A DNA stretch of 22,383 nt, from positions 1 through 22,383 of the forward strand of contig JAIESC010000213.1 of NCBI GenBank assembly GCA_019746355.1, given 5' to 3'. The DNA is from Xanthobacteraceae bacterium. GTDB lineage: Bacteria > Pseudomonadota > Alphaproteobacteria > Rhizobiales > Xanthobacteraceae. The notes under the pieces are model-generated. The model had not been told where the DNA came from. It made no database searches and worked only from the letters and a program-made list of their open reading frames with translations. Position 1 is the stretch's first letter. The number at the start of each line of letters is the position of its first letter. The position numbers and the translations under genes are program-made. Shown in pieces: positions 1-8,107 of this stretch.

Positions 1-90
1 CTTTTCTTCGAATCGTCATCCCGCTTTAGCTTCTTGTTTGAGCATGATCTTTTCCGAAAACCGCTTCACACTTTTCGCGATCATGCTCTA
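1..90. repeat. Dispersed palindromic repeat, copy 1 (cut by window edge)
   Basis: These 90 bases align without gaps to 5356-5445 with only two mismatches (position 31 t versus g, position 78 c versus g). Arms gagcatgatc (40-49) and gatcatgctc (79-88) can form a 10-bp stem, with a shorter inner stem of complementary ccgaaaa/ttttcg bases. The distal hairpin seen in copy 2 is cut by the window start. The repeat abuts potI so closely that its terminal cta (88-90) is the potI stop codon on the minus strand. It may act as a transcript end or mRNA-stabilising hairpin for the pot operon, which is inference. Confidence 0.9.
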
Positions 91-891
91 GCCGGCGGCC
101 TGCGCCTGGCGCAGCGCGCTGCGCTTTGAGACCAGCGCCGCCCCGACCACGCCGATGGCGACGACCGCGATCATGATGGTGCAGATGGCGTTGATCTCCG
201 GTTTCACGCCGAGCCGCACCTCCGAATAGATCCGCATCGGCAGCGTGGTCGCCCCGGGTCCGGTGGCGAAGCTTGCGATCACCAGGTCGTCGAACGACAG
301 CGTGAAGGCGAGCATCCAGCCCGCCGCCACCGCCGGAAAGATCAGCGGCAGGGTCACCACCATGAAGGTCTTCAGCGGCGGACAGCCGAGGTCCATCGCC
401 GCTTCTTCGAGGCTCCGGTCGAAGCTTATGAGCCGCGACTGCACCACCACCGTGACGAAGCTCATCGTCACCGTGGTGTGGGCGATCGCCACCGTCCAGA
501 AGCCGCGGTCGGTGTTGATGGCGACGAACAGCAGCAGCAGCGACAGCCCGGTGATCACCTCGGGCATCACCAGCGGCGCATAGATCATGCCCGAGAACGC
601 GGTGCGTCCGCGAAACCGGCCGGCCCGCACCAGCGCCACCGCGGCAAGCGTGCCGAGCACGGTCGCGAGCGTCGCCGACAGCGCCGCGATCCGGAGGCTG
701 TTCCAGGCGGCCTCCAGCATGGCGCTGTCGTTGAGCAGCGCCACGTACCAGCGGGTCGACCAGCCGCCCCAGACCGTCACCAGCCGCGAATGGTTGAAAG
801 AGTAGATCACCAGGATCGTGATCGGCAGGTAGAGGAACGCCAGACCCAGCGCCACCGAGATGACGTTGAAGGGAGACAGGCCCTTTCGCAT
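88..891 (-). CDS. potI: Polyamine ABC transporter permease PotI
   Basis: This is a 267-residue inner-membrane permease, one of the two channel subunits of a putrescine/spermidine-type ABC importer. About six hydrophobic segments are visible, the first near residues 8-31. The cytoplasmic EAA loop that docks on the ATPase lies near residues 162-182 (EEAAMDLGCP, then TLPLIFP). The length is close to E. coli PotI. The ATG at 891-889 overlaps the potH stop by one base (TGATG), so the two are translationally coupled; longer readings of this frame run through potH and are artefacts. The TAG stop is supplied by the adjoining palindromic repeat. The polyamine assignment rests on the whole operon resembling potGHI; opines or other cationic substrates remain possible. 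Confidence 0.88.
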   Translation of the reverse strand: MRKGLSPFNVISVALGLAFLYLPITILVIYSFNHSRLVTVWGGWSTRWYVALLNDSAMLEAAWNSLRIAALSATLATVLGTLAAVALVRAGRFRGRTAFSGMIYAPLVMPEVITGLSLLLLFVAINTDRGFWTVAIAHTTVTMSFVTVVVQSRLISFDRSLEEAAMDLGCPPLKTFMVVTLPLIFPAVAAGWMLAFTLSFDDLVIASFATGPGATTLPMRIYSEVRLGVKPEINAICTIMIAVVAIGVVGAALVSKRSALRQAQAAG

Positions 892-1823
892 CAGCGCTCC
901 CCCAGGTCGCGCAGTTGCAGGCGCTGATAGACCATGATCGGCGCCAGCAGGACCACCAGCAGCGCGATCGCGACGGCGGCCGCGACCGGCCAGTCCTTGT
1001 TCTGGAAGAACTCGGTCCACAGCGTCTGGCCGATCATCAGCGCGTTCGAGCCGCCGAGCAGATCGGGAATGACGAACTCGCCGACGATCGGGATGAAGCA
1101 GAGCAGCGCGCCGGCCGCGGCACCAGGCAGCGACAGCGGCAGCGTGACGAGCCAGAACGCCTTCCAGCGCGGACAGCCGAGATCCGCCGCGGCTTCCAGC
1201 AGCGTGTCGTCCATCTTCTCCAGGCTGGCATAGAGCGGCAGTACCATGAACGGCAGGTACGAATAGACCATGCCGATGACGATCGCGGTGTCGGTCGCGA
1301 GCCACGCCAGCGGCGCCTTGACGATGCCGAGCGCGATCAGCGCGTCGTTGAGCAGCCCCTCGCGCTGCAGGATGACCACCCAGGCATAGATGCGGATCAG
1401 GAATGCGGTGAGGAACGGCAGGAACACCGCCATCACCAGCACCGGCTGTGCGCGCCGCGGTGAACGCGCGATGCCGTAGGCAATCGGATAGCCGATCACA
1501 AGCAGGATCGAGGTCGCGAGCGCGGCGAACAGGAGACTGCGGAAATAGGACTTCAGATAGATCGTGTCGGAAGCGAGAATTTTGTAGCTCTCGAGCGTCA
1601 GCGCCGACGCAAACTCCTTCAGCCCCTCGAAGCCCGCGGACAGGTCGAGCGTCGGCGCATAGGGCGGTTGCGCGATCACGGTCTGGGAAAAGCTGATCTT
1701 CAGCACGATCAGGCACGGCACGAGGAACAGCACCGCAAGCCACAGCGCCGGAATGAGAATGACGAGCTTCTGCCCGAATGTGGTCCGCGTGCGCGACGGC
1801 GCGGGGATGTTCTGGTCCGTCAT
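891..1823 (-). CDS. potH: Polyamine ABC transporter permease PotH
   Basis: This 310-residue inner-membrane permease pairs with PotI. A cytoplasmic N-terminus is followed by a first membrane segment near residues 18-42, then a periplasmic stretch of about 45 residues before the core helices, as in the PotH/PotB family. The EAA loop is at about 210-230 (EAAADLGCPRW followed by TLPLSLP). The ATG at 1823-1821 overlaps the potG stop by four bases (ATGA), and its own stop overlaps the potI start, so potGHI is a tightly coupled operon. The length matches E. coli PotH (about 317 residues). The family assignment is firm; the exact substrate is inferred. Confidence 0.88.
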   Translation of the reverse strand: MTDQNIPAPSRTRTTFGQKLVILIPALWLAVLFLVPCLIVLKISFSQTVIAQPPYAPTLDLSAGFEGLKEFASALTLESYKILASDTIYLKSYFRSLLFAALATSILLVIGYPIAYGIARSPRRAQPVLVMAVFLPFLTAFLIRIYAWVVILQREGLLNDALIALGIVKAPLAWLATDTAIVIGMVYSYLPFMVLPLYASLEKMDDTLLEAAADLGCPRWKAFWLVTLPLSLPGAAAGALLCFIPIVGEFVIPDLLGGSNALMIGQTLWTEFFQNKDWPVAAAVAIALLVVLLAPIMVYQRLQLRDLGER

Positions 1824-2995
1824 CGCGTCAGCACCACGCCGGCTTCGGCCTTGAAGTTCAGCCAGACGCGGTCGCCGATCGCGACGCCCGCAGCCTTGCG
1901 CTCCCGATTGACCACGGCGGCCTTCATCTCGATGCCGTTGTCGAGCCTGATCTTGTAGATCGAGGTGCCGCCGAGATAGCCGATCTCCGACACGCGGCCG
2001 GAGAAGGAATTTTCCGCGCCCGCGACCGGCGCCTTGCCGTCGATCTCGATCTTCTCCGGTCGCAGCGCCACCCAGACATGCGTGCCCGACGCGAGATCCG
2101 CCTTGTGCGTCACGCCGATCCGGCCACCCGCCACGCTCTCGATCATGGCATGGCCGATGCCGGACGAGGTGACGCGCCCCTCCAGCAGGTTGACGTCGCC
2201 GATGAACCCCGCGACCCAGCGCGAGCCCGGCTGCTCGTAGACCTCGCCGGGGGGACCGACCTGCACCAGACGGCCGCTGTTCATGACGCCGATGCGGCCG
2301 GCGAGCGCCATCGCCTCCTCCTGGTCGTGGGTGACGACGACGAAGGTGAGGCCGAGCCGCTTCTGCAGCGCCATCAGCTCGAAACGCGTCTCCTCGCGGA
2401 GCTTCCGGTCGAGCGCCGACAGCGGCTCGTCGAGCAGCAGCACCTTGGGCCGCTTGGCGAGCGCGCGGGCGAGCGCGACACGCTGGCGCTGGCCGCCGGA
2501 GAGCTGATGCGGGCGGCGGTCGCCGAGGCCCTCGAGCCGCACCAGCGCCAGCATCTCGTTGACGCGTGTCGCGATCTCGGCCGCCGGCATCCCGTCCTGC
2601 TTGAGGCCGAAGGCGATGTTGCCCGCCACCGAAAGGTGCGGAAACAGCGCATAGCTCTGGAACATCATGTTGACCGGCCGCCGGTGCGGCGGAACGTTGG
2701 AAATATCCTCGCCGTTGAGCAGCACGCGGCCCTCGCTCGGCCGCTCGAAGCCCGCCAGCATCCGCAACAGCGTGGTTTTGCCGCAGCCCGAAGGGCCGAG
2801 CAGTGCGAAGAACTCGCCTTCGTGAATGTCGAGAAAGACAGAATCGACCGCGATAAAGCCGCCGAAGCGCTTGCTGACCGTGTCGAACTGCACGAGCGAC
2901 TGCGCCGCAGACGCGGGCTTTGATGCCGGAGCCGGAGGCGCCGCCGCAGGTTGCCGGTCCGCCGCATCGCGGCCGAATGGATTGTCGTCGCTCAT
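1820..2995 (-). CDS. potG: Polyamine ABC transporter ATP-binding protein PotG
   Basis: This 391-residue cytoplasmic ATPase energises the PotHI channel. Visible motifs are Walker A GPSGCGKT (67-74), Q-loop Q113, signature LSGGQ (165-169), Walker B VLLLDE with catalytic E190, D-loop SALD (193-196) and switch H223. A C-terminal TOBE-type beta domain (about 250-390) ends in VVLTR. The sequence runs parallel to E. coli PotG as I recall it, including the stretch around [11 protein letters not shown] and the C-terminus, so potG is preferred over potA. An Ala/Pro-rich N-terminal extension of about 33 residues precedes the nucleotide-binding domain. It starts the operon with potH and potI. The usual first gene, potF (the binding protein), is absent upstream. 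No clear Shine-Dalgarno precedes this ATG. Confidence 0.9.
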   Translation of the reverse strand: MSDDNPFGRDAADRQPAAAPPAPASKPASAAQSLVQFDTVSKRFGGFIAVDSVFLDIHEGEFFALLGPSGCGKTTLLRMLAGFERPSEGRVLLNGEDISNVPPHRRPVNMMFQSYALFPHLSVAGNIAFGLKQDGMPAAEIATRVNEMLALVRLEGLGDRRPHQLSGGQRQRVALARALAKRPKVLLLDEPLSALDRKLREETRFELMALQKRLGLTFVVVTHDQEEAMALAGRIGVMNSGRLVQVGPPGEVYEQPGSRWVAGFIGDVNLLEGRVTSSGIGHAMIESVAGGRIGVTHKADLASGTHVWVALRPEKIEIDGKAPVAGAENSFSGRVSEIGYLGGTSIYKIRLDNGIEMKAAVVNRERKAAGVAIGDRVWLNFKAEAGVVLTR

Positions 2996-3070
2996 GGTCC
3001 GACACGCTAACGGTGCCGGGCGGCGGGCTCAACTGAGGAGTCGACGCGGGATCTGGCGCGCGCCGTCAAT

Positions 3071-3709
3071 TCACAGAAGGACGATCTTTTTCTCGATGAC
3101 TTCGCCGCTGCCCGCGTTCGCCATCGGGCGGGCCGGAAGCGTCCGCGACGCCGCCACCGGGCGATTGGCGCCGGGTTGGGCATCCTTCGGCGGCCTGGCG
3201 GCCTTCTGCGCCGATGCGGGGCGCCCTTCGTCACGATTGAACAGCGTGCGCGGCGCCGGGCCGTAATAGTTGTCCAGCGCGATGAAGGGCCGCGGAACGG
3301 TGAGGATTGCCGCGATCCGCTCATGCAGCGCCCGGGTCGACACCGGCTTGAGCAGGTACTCGTGCGCGCCGAGCTTGGCCGCCTCGACCACGCGCCAGCG
3401 GTCGCCATGGCCGCTGAGCATGATGATCGGCACGTCCGGGAACGGGAACGTTTGCGGCGAGCGGATCATGCGCACGAACGTCGCGCCGTCGATCCCCGGC
3501 ATTTCCCAGTCGACGATGACGATGTCCGGGTGGTGCCGGCAGATCATCTCAAGGCCGGCATGGCCGTCCTCGGCCTCGTAGATGGTCTTCGTGCCGATGG
3601 CGAGCAGCATGGTGCGGACGACCTTGCGCATGTATTGCTCGTCGTCGACCACCAGGACCTTCATGGTCTCGATGGTCTGCTGCAACGATCTGGCCGGTAC
3701 CTGTTCCAT
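3071..3709 (-). CDS. Single-domain (REC) response regulator
   Basis: This 212-residue protein has one CheY-like receiver domain at about residues 16-140: acidic pair D22/D23, phospho-acceptor D67 in the VDWEMPG motif, S99 in MLSGHG, and the conserved lysine K121 in LLKPV. There is no recognisable output domain; about 70 C-terminal residues are rich in Ala, Pro, Arg and Lys and look disordered. It should receive phosphate from a histidine kinase and act by protein-protein contact, but no kinase gene is nearby. The start at 3709 is chosen because the preceding 15 residues (MEQVPARSLQQTIET) look like a conserved leader in related rhizobial proteins as I remember them; the ATG at 3664 (MKVLVVDD) is a real alternative. 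An independent transcription unit is likely, with the promoter in 3710-3829. Confidence 0.82.
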   Translation of the reverse strand: MEQVPARSLQQTIETMKVLVVDDEQYMRKVVRTMLLAIGTKTIYEAEDGHAGLEMICRHHPDIVIVDWEMPGIDGATFVRMIRSPQTFPFPDVPIIMLSGHGDRWRVVEAAKLGAHEYLLKPVSTRALHERIAAILTVPRPFIALDNYYGPAPRTLFNRDEGRPASAQKAARPPKDAQPGANRPVAASRTLPARPMANAGSGEVIEKKIVLL

Positions 3710-3829
3710 GCTGCTACCGCATCCTGCGGGACGTCCATGCTGACGATCTCTTGAGGTGATTGGACCATCTTCCGATTGAATTCGCGTCAAACTTGTCGGC
3801 AAATTTGCGCGTACGACCGCAAGGTGTTG

Positions 3830-5320
3830 TTAACGCTGCTGGGTCAGCACGCGGCGCACCGCGTCCTGCCAGCCGGCCCACTTGCGGGCCCGCGTCGCGT
3901 CACCCATGGCCGGCTCGAACCGCCGGTCGAGCCGCCAGGTCTTCGAGAAACCTGCGGGATCGGGACAAACGCCGGCCTTGAAGCCGGCGAGGTAAGCGGC
4001 GCCAAGCGCCGTGGTTTCCATCACCACCGGCCGATCGACGGCCGCGCCCAGGATGTCAGCCAGGAATTGCATCGTGATGTCGCTTGCGGTCATGCCGCCG
4101 TCGACGCGGAGAACCATATCCGCGGCCACCGGCCAGTCGGCGCGCATCGCCTCCAGCAGGCCACGGGTCTGGTAGCCGACCGCCTCGAGCGCCGCGCGCG
4201 CGATCTCCGCCGGGCCGGAATTTCGCGTGAGGCCGAACAGCGCGCCGCGCGCATCCGCATCCCAGTGCGGCGCGCCTAGCCCGACGAAGGCCGGCACCAG
4301 ATAGACCTGCTCGGCCGGATCGGCCTTCTGCGACAGCGCGTTGACGTCGGGCGCCTGCTCGATGATGCGAAGCCCGTCGCGCAGCCACTGCACGGCCGCG
4401 CCGGCGATGAAAATTGCGCCCTCCAGCGCATAGGTGCGCTTGCCGTCGAGCTGATAGGCGATGGTGGTGAGCAGGCGATTGCGCGAGCGCACCGGCTCCG
4501 CGCCGGTGTTGAGCAGGGCAAAGCAGCCGGTGCCGTAGGTCGACTTCATCATGCCGGGCGTGAAGCAACCCTGCCCCACGGTCGCCGCCTGCTGGTCGCC
4601 GGCGATGCCGAGGATTTTGATCGCGCCGCCGAACAGGTGGGGCTGCGTCTCGCCGAACTCGGCGGCGCAGTCGCGCACCTGCGGAAGAAGCGCTGTCGGC
4701 ACGCCGAACATCCGGCACAGGTCGTGGTCCCATTCGCCACGGCGGATGTCGAACAGCATGGTGCGCGCGGCGTTGCTGGCGTCGGTCGCGTGCACCTTGC
4801 CGCCGGTCAACCGCCAGAGGAGAAACGCGTCCACCGTGCCGAAGGCAAGCGAGCCCCGTTCCGCCGCGGCATACGCCCCTGTGACATTGTCGAGCAGCCA
4901 GGAAATCTTGGTGGCGGAAAAATACGGATCGAGCACAAGTCCGGTTTTGTCGGCAACCGCCTTCTCGTGCCCCGCCGCGCGCAGCGAAGCACAAGCGTCC
5001 GCCGTCCGGCGGTCCTGCCAGACGATCGCGTTGTGAATGGGCTTGCCGCTCGCGCGGTCCCAGACGATCGCCGTCTCGCGCTGGTTGGTGATCCCGATCG
5101 CGGCGACGTCCTTTGCGGCGATCTTTGCCTTGGCCATCGCCTCGTGCACGGTTGCGACGACGCCTGTCCAGATTTCCTCCGGGTCGTGCTCGACCCATCC
5201 CGGCGCGGGATAGATCTGCGTCAGCTCCTGCTGCGCGGTCGCAACGGGCGTGAGCTTTCCATCGAACACGATGGCGCGTGTCGATGTGGTGCCCTGGTCG
5301 ATGGCGATGAGGTGGGCCAA
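3830..5320 (-). CDS. glpK: Glycerol kinase
   Basis: This 496-residue FGGY-family kinase phosphorylates glycerol to sn-glycerol 3-phosphate with ATP in the cytoplasm, the entry step of glycerol catabolism. Visible motifs are the N-terminal phosphate loop DQGTTSTR (8-15), glycerol-binding R81-E82 in TNQRET, catalytic D242 in AGDQQA, and the C-terminal GGMTASD segment of the FGGY signature. The length is standard. The start codon is TTG at 5320-5318: an in-frame TAG lies eight codons upstream, the next in-frame ATG would remove the phosphate loop, and no upstream ATG exists. A weak ggaa stretch sits about 10 bases before the TTG. It follows glpD on the same strand across a 122-bp gap filled with a palindromic repeat. 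Confidence 0.95.
   Translation of the reverse strand: MAHLIAIDQGTTSTRAIVFDGKLTPVATAQQELTQIYPAPGWVEHDPEEIWTGVVATVHEAMAKAKIAAKDVAAIGITNQRETAIVWDRASGKPIHNAIVWQDRRTADACASLRAAGHEKAVADKTGLVLDPYFSATKISWLLDNVTGAYAAAERGSLAFGTVDAFLLWRLTGGKVHATDASNAARTMLFDIRRGEWDHDLCRMFGVPTALLPQVRDCAAEFGETQPHLFGGAIKILGIAGDQQAATVGQGCFTPGMMKSTYGTGCFALLNTGAEPVRSRNRLLTTIAYQLDGKRTYALEGAIFIAGAAVQWLRDGLRIIEQAPDVNALSQKADPAEQVYLVPAFVGLGAPHWDADARGALFGLTRNSGPAEIARAALEAVGYQTRGLLEAMRADWPVAADMVLRVDGGMTASDITMQFLADILGAAVDRPVVMETTALGAAYLAGFKAGVCPDPAGFSKTWRLDRRFEPAMGDATRARKWAGWQDAVRRVLTQQR
5318..5320 (-). promoter_or_regulatory. TTG start codon of glpK
   Basis: Reading upstream in the glpK frame there are only seven sense codons (CTG GCA AAC TGG AAA CGC GAA) before an in-frame TAG at 5344-5342. 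The conserved DQGTTSTR loop begins eight residues after the TTG, so the start must lie here or at the upstream CTG. A TTG start with a poor ribosome binding site predicts modest translation. Confidence 0.75.
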
Positions 5321-5339
5321 TTCGCGTTTCCAGTTTGCC

Positions 5340-5445
5340 AGCTAAAGCGGGATGACTTTTCTTCGAATCGTCATCCCGCTTTAGCGTCTTGTTTGAGCAT
5401 GATCTTTTCCGAAAACCGCTTCACACTTTTCGGGATCATGCTCTA
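5340..5445. repeat. Dispersed palindromic repeat, copy 2 (two hairpins)
   Basis: The first hairpin has perfect 16-bp arms, gctaaagcgggatgac (5341-5356) and its complement (5370-5385), around a 13-base loop. The second has 10-bp arms gagcatgatc (5395-5404) and gatcatgctc (5434-5443), then a tttt bulge, then an inner 7-bp stem ccgaaaa/ttttcgg (5409-5415 with 5427-5433). The second half matches positions 1-90 at 88 of 90 bases. The cta at 5443-5445 is the glpD stop codon, exactly as for potI at copy 1, and the element has the same orientation relative to both genes. It fills the glpD-glpK gap and could stabilise the glpD mRNA or dampen transcription into glpK. Confidence 0.92.
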
Positions 5446-6930
5446 GCTTGCCGACTGCACCATGAATCGCGCAAGCAGTTCCTTCTCGCCCGACGAAACC
5501 TTCAGCCCGAGCTTGCTGCGACGCCACAGGATGTCATCGGCGGTGCGGGCCCACTCCTCCTTCATCAGGTAGCGCGTTTCCGCGGCACTGAGCGGCCCGA
5601 AGAACGGCGCGATGTCCTCGCGCTTCCTGGCCTGCCCAAGCACCCGCTCGACGCGCGTGCCATAGGCGCGCACGAGCCGCCACGCCTCGGGCTCGTCCAG
5701 AAACGGCCAGGCCCGCAAGGTCTGCGCCACGCGGGTTCCGATCGCGTCCCACAGGAAGTCGCCGCCCGGCAGCGGCGCCTTCGCGGTCCAGCTCCGGCGG
5801 GTCTGGAAGAAGTGCGCGATCGCGTCGACGGCTTCCTCGGCAAGCCTGCGGTGCGTGGTGATCTTGCCGCCGTAGGCCGTGAGCACCGGCGCCACGCCAT
5901 AGCGCTCGTCGAGCACCAGGTGATAGTCGCGCGTCACGTCCTCCGCCGCGTCCTTGCCGGCGCTCTCGTCGTAGAGCGAGCGCACGCCGGCGAACGCCCA
6001 GACCACCTGATCGGGCTCGACCGGCTGGCGGAAATATTCCTTCACCGCGCGGCAGAGATACATCACCTCGTCGGCGCTTGGCGCGACCGCATCGAGCGGG
6101 CCGGTGAAGTTCTCGTCGGTGGTGCCGATCAGCGTGAAGTCGTCGGCAAACGGCAGCGCGAATACGATGCGCTGGTCGGTGTTCTGGAGGATATAGCCGC
6201 GGTCGTGGTCGAACACCTTCGGCACGACGATGTGGCTGCCCTTGACGAGCCGCAGCGGCGGGGTGCCCTCCATCCGCAGGATCGTCTCGGACACGACGCC
6301 GGCCCACGGGCCCGCGGCGTTCACCAGGGCACGCGCGGTCACGACGTCGCGGCGGCCCTGCACGTTGAGAATGAGCCGCCATTCCTCCTCGCGCTCGGCG
6401 CGGGTCACCCGCGTGCGGGTGCGGATCACGGCGCCGCGCGAGGCGGCGTCGACCGCATTGAGAACAACCAGTCGGGAATCGTCGGCCCAGCAATCGGAAT
6501 ACTCGAAGCCGTAGGTGAACTTCCGCATCAGCGGCTGGCCGGCCACGTGATGGGTGAGATCGACGCTCTGCGCACCGGGCAGGATCTTTCGCGCGCCGAG
6601 CCAATCGTAGAGGAACAGGCCGATCCGCAGCAGGATCGGCGAGCGCGGGCCCGGTATCGCCGGCAGCACGAAGCGCATCGGCCGGATCACGTGCGGCGCG
6701 GTCTTGAGCAGCACCTCGCGCTCGGTCAGCGCCTCGCGCACCAGGCGGAACATGCCGTGCTCGAGATAGCGAAGGCCGCCGTGAATGAGCTTGGTCGAGG
6801 CCGACGAGGTGCCCGAGGCGAGGTCGTTCTGCTCCAGGAGCACCACACGCAGGCCGCGGCCCGCGGCGTCGCGGGCGATGCCGGCGCCGTTGATGCCGCC
6901 GCCGATGATGGCGAGATCGTAGTCGGGCAT
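5443..6930 (-). CDS. glpD: FAD-dependent glycerol-3-phosphate dehydrogenase
   Basis: This 495-residue membrane-associated flavoenzyme oxidises sn-glycerol 3-phosphate to dihydroxyacetone phosphate and feeds electrons to quinone. The N-terminal FAD-binding Rossmann motif GGGINGAGIARDAAGRG (9-25) follows a short beta strand. The DAO-fold core includes SSASTKLIHGGLRYLE, and a C-terminal GlpD-type domain follows (about 385-495), giving full length for the family. The start at 6930 (MPDYDLAIIGGG) puts the FAD strand at the N-terminus; an in-frame ATG at 6975 would add 15 residues of no recognisable character. It lies upstream of glpK, so together they convert glycerol to a glycolytic intermediate. 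No glpF or glpR is adjacent. It is divergent from the TctC gene at 7052, sharing a 121-bp intergenic region. Confidence 0.94.
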   Translation of the reverse strand: MPDYDLAIIGGGINGAGIARDAAGRGLRVVLLEQNDLASGTSSASTKLIHGGLRYLEHGMFRLVREALTEREVLLKTAPHVIRPMRFVLPAIPGPRSPILLRIGLFLYDWLGARKILPGAQSVDLTHHVAGQPLMRKFTYGFEYSDCWADDSRLVVLNAVDAASRGAVIRTRTRVTRAEREEEWRLILNVQGRRDVVTARALVNAAGPWAGVVSETILRMEGTPPLRLVKGSHIVVPKVFDHDRGYILQNTDQRIVFALPFADDFTLIGTTDENFTGPLDAVAPSADEVMYLCRAVKEYFRQPVEPDQVVWAFAGVRSLYDESAGKDAAEDVTRDYHLVLDERYGVAPVLTAYGGKITTHRRLAEEAVDAIAHFFQTRRSWTAKAPLPGGDFLWDAIGTRVAQTLRAWPFLDEPEAWRLVRAYGTRVERVLGQARKREDIAPFFGPLSAAETRYLMKEEWARTADDILWRRSKLGLKVSSGEKELLARFMVQSAS

Positions 6931-7051
6931 GGCGCCTGTGATCTGGGAGCCCCGGTGATTCGCTGCAAACCACAATGCGCGGACGGCGCGACCGGCTCAA
7001 GCTGTGTTATCGTTTTGCCGCAATCCGTGAACTCCGGCGTTGAGAGGCCCG

Positions 7052-8098
7052 ATGATCAGGCTCCTTGCTTTGCTAGCGGTGATGACGGCGGCGACCTGGC
7101 CCGCGGCCGCGCAGGATGCGGTGGCCCAGTTCTACAAGGGCCGGCAGGTCACCGTGGTGGTCGGCTCCTCGCCGGGCGGCGGCTACGACATCTACGCCCG
7201 GCTGCTCGCCCGCCACATGGGCAAGTACATCCCCGGCAATCCGAGCATGATCGTCACCAACATGCCGGGCGCGGGCAGCAACGCCGCGGTCGCGCATGTC
7301 TACAACGTGGCGCCGAAGGACGGCACCGTCATCGGCGCGCCGCAGAACAGCGCCATCATGGACGCACTGTTCGACATCCTGCTCGGCAATGCGCGCCGGC
7401 TGCGCCACGATGCGAGCAAGCTCATTCACATCGGCTCGGCCACCACCGATCACTATGTCTGCATCGCCCGCGCGGACGCGCCGGTCAAGAGCTTCAAGGA
7501 GGCGCTGAGCAAGGAGCTGCTGATCGGTGCAAGCCAGCCCGGCACATCGACGCGCGACTATCCGGCCATGCTCAACAACACGACCGGCGCCAAGATCAGG
7601 CAGGTCAGCGGCTATCCCGGCACGCGCGAGATCACGCTCGCGATCGAGAAGAACGAGGTGCAGGGGCTGTGCGGCTTTTCCTGGTCGAGCCTCAACGCGC
7701 AGAAGCCCGACTGGGTGAAATCCGGCTTCGTCCGCGTCATCGTGCAGGAGCACGACAAGGGCAATCCCGATGTCAACAAGATGGGCGTGCCGCTCGCCGT
7801 CGACTTCGCAACCTCGCCGGAGAACCGCCGGATCATGGAGCTGGTCTACTCGTCGGAGACCTTCGGCCGGCCGTATCTGCTGGCGCCCGACATTCCGGCC
7901 GACCGGGTCGCGGCGCTGCGCAAGGCGTTCATGGAGACGATGAAAGACCGCGAGCTGCTGGCGGAGGCGCAGCGGATCGGGCTTGCCATCGATCCGATCT
8001 CCGGCGAGGACCTGCAGGACCTGGCTGCGAAGATTTTCGCGACCCCCACCGATCTCGTCGAGAAGACCAAGGATGCGCTGGTGTACCGGGCGCCGTAG
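7052..8098 (+). CDS. TctC/Bug-like periplasmic solute-binding protein (divergent subgroup)
   Basis: This 348-residue exported protein has a typical Sec signal peptide (charged MIR, hydrophobic core, cleavage likely after residue 20 at AAA-QD). The mature part resembles tripartite tricarboxylate transporter receptors. It begins with beta strand VTVVVGSSPGGGYD in place of the usual P-x-PAGG, then has NMPGAGSN in the position of the ENxxGGGG loop, then the PKDGTVIG strand. The substrate is unknown; the family binds carboxylates and similar small molecules for TctAB-type transport or signalling. No tctA or tctB is near. A gagagg stretch at 7042-7047 supports the ATG at 7052; a TTG at 7040 would add four residues. 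It differs clearly from the other three TctC proteins here, so it is probably not a recent local duplicate. Confidence 0.82.
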   Translation: MIRLLALLAVMTAATWPAAAQDAVAQFYKGRQVTVVVGSSPGGGYDIYARLLARHMGKYIPGNPSMIVTNMPGAGSNAAVAHVYNVAPKDGTVIGAPQNSAIMDALFDILLGNARRLRHDASKLIHIGSATTDHYVCIARADAPVKSFKEALSKELLIGASQPGTSTRDYPAMLNNTTGAKIRQVSGYPGTREITLAIEKNEVQGLCGFSWSSLNAQKPDWVKSGFVRVIVQEHDKGNPDVNKMGVPLAVDFATSPENRRIMELVYSSETFGRPYLLAPDIPADRVAALRKAFMETMKDRELLAEAQRIGLAIDPISGEDLQDLAAKIFATPTDLVEKTKDALVYRAP

Positions 8099-8107
8099 TT
8101 TTTCGGA

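Noticed and set aside
88..3032. Fused PotHI- and PotGH-like giant proteins
   Set aside because: The long frames join a real permease to out-of-frame translation of the preceding gene. Overlapping TGATG and ATGA junctions show three separate genes.
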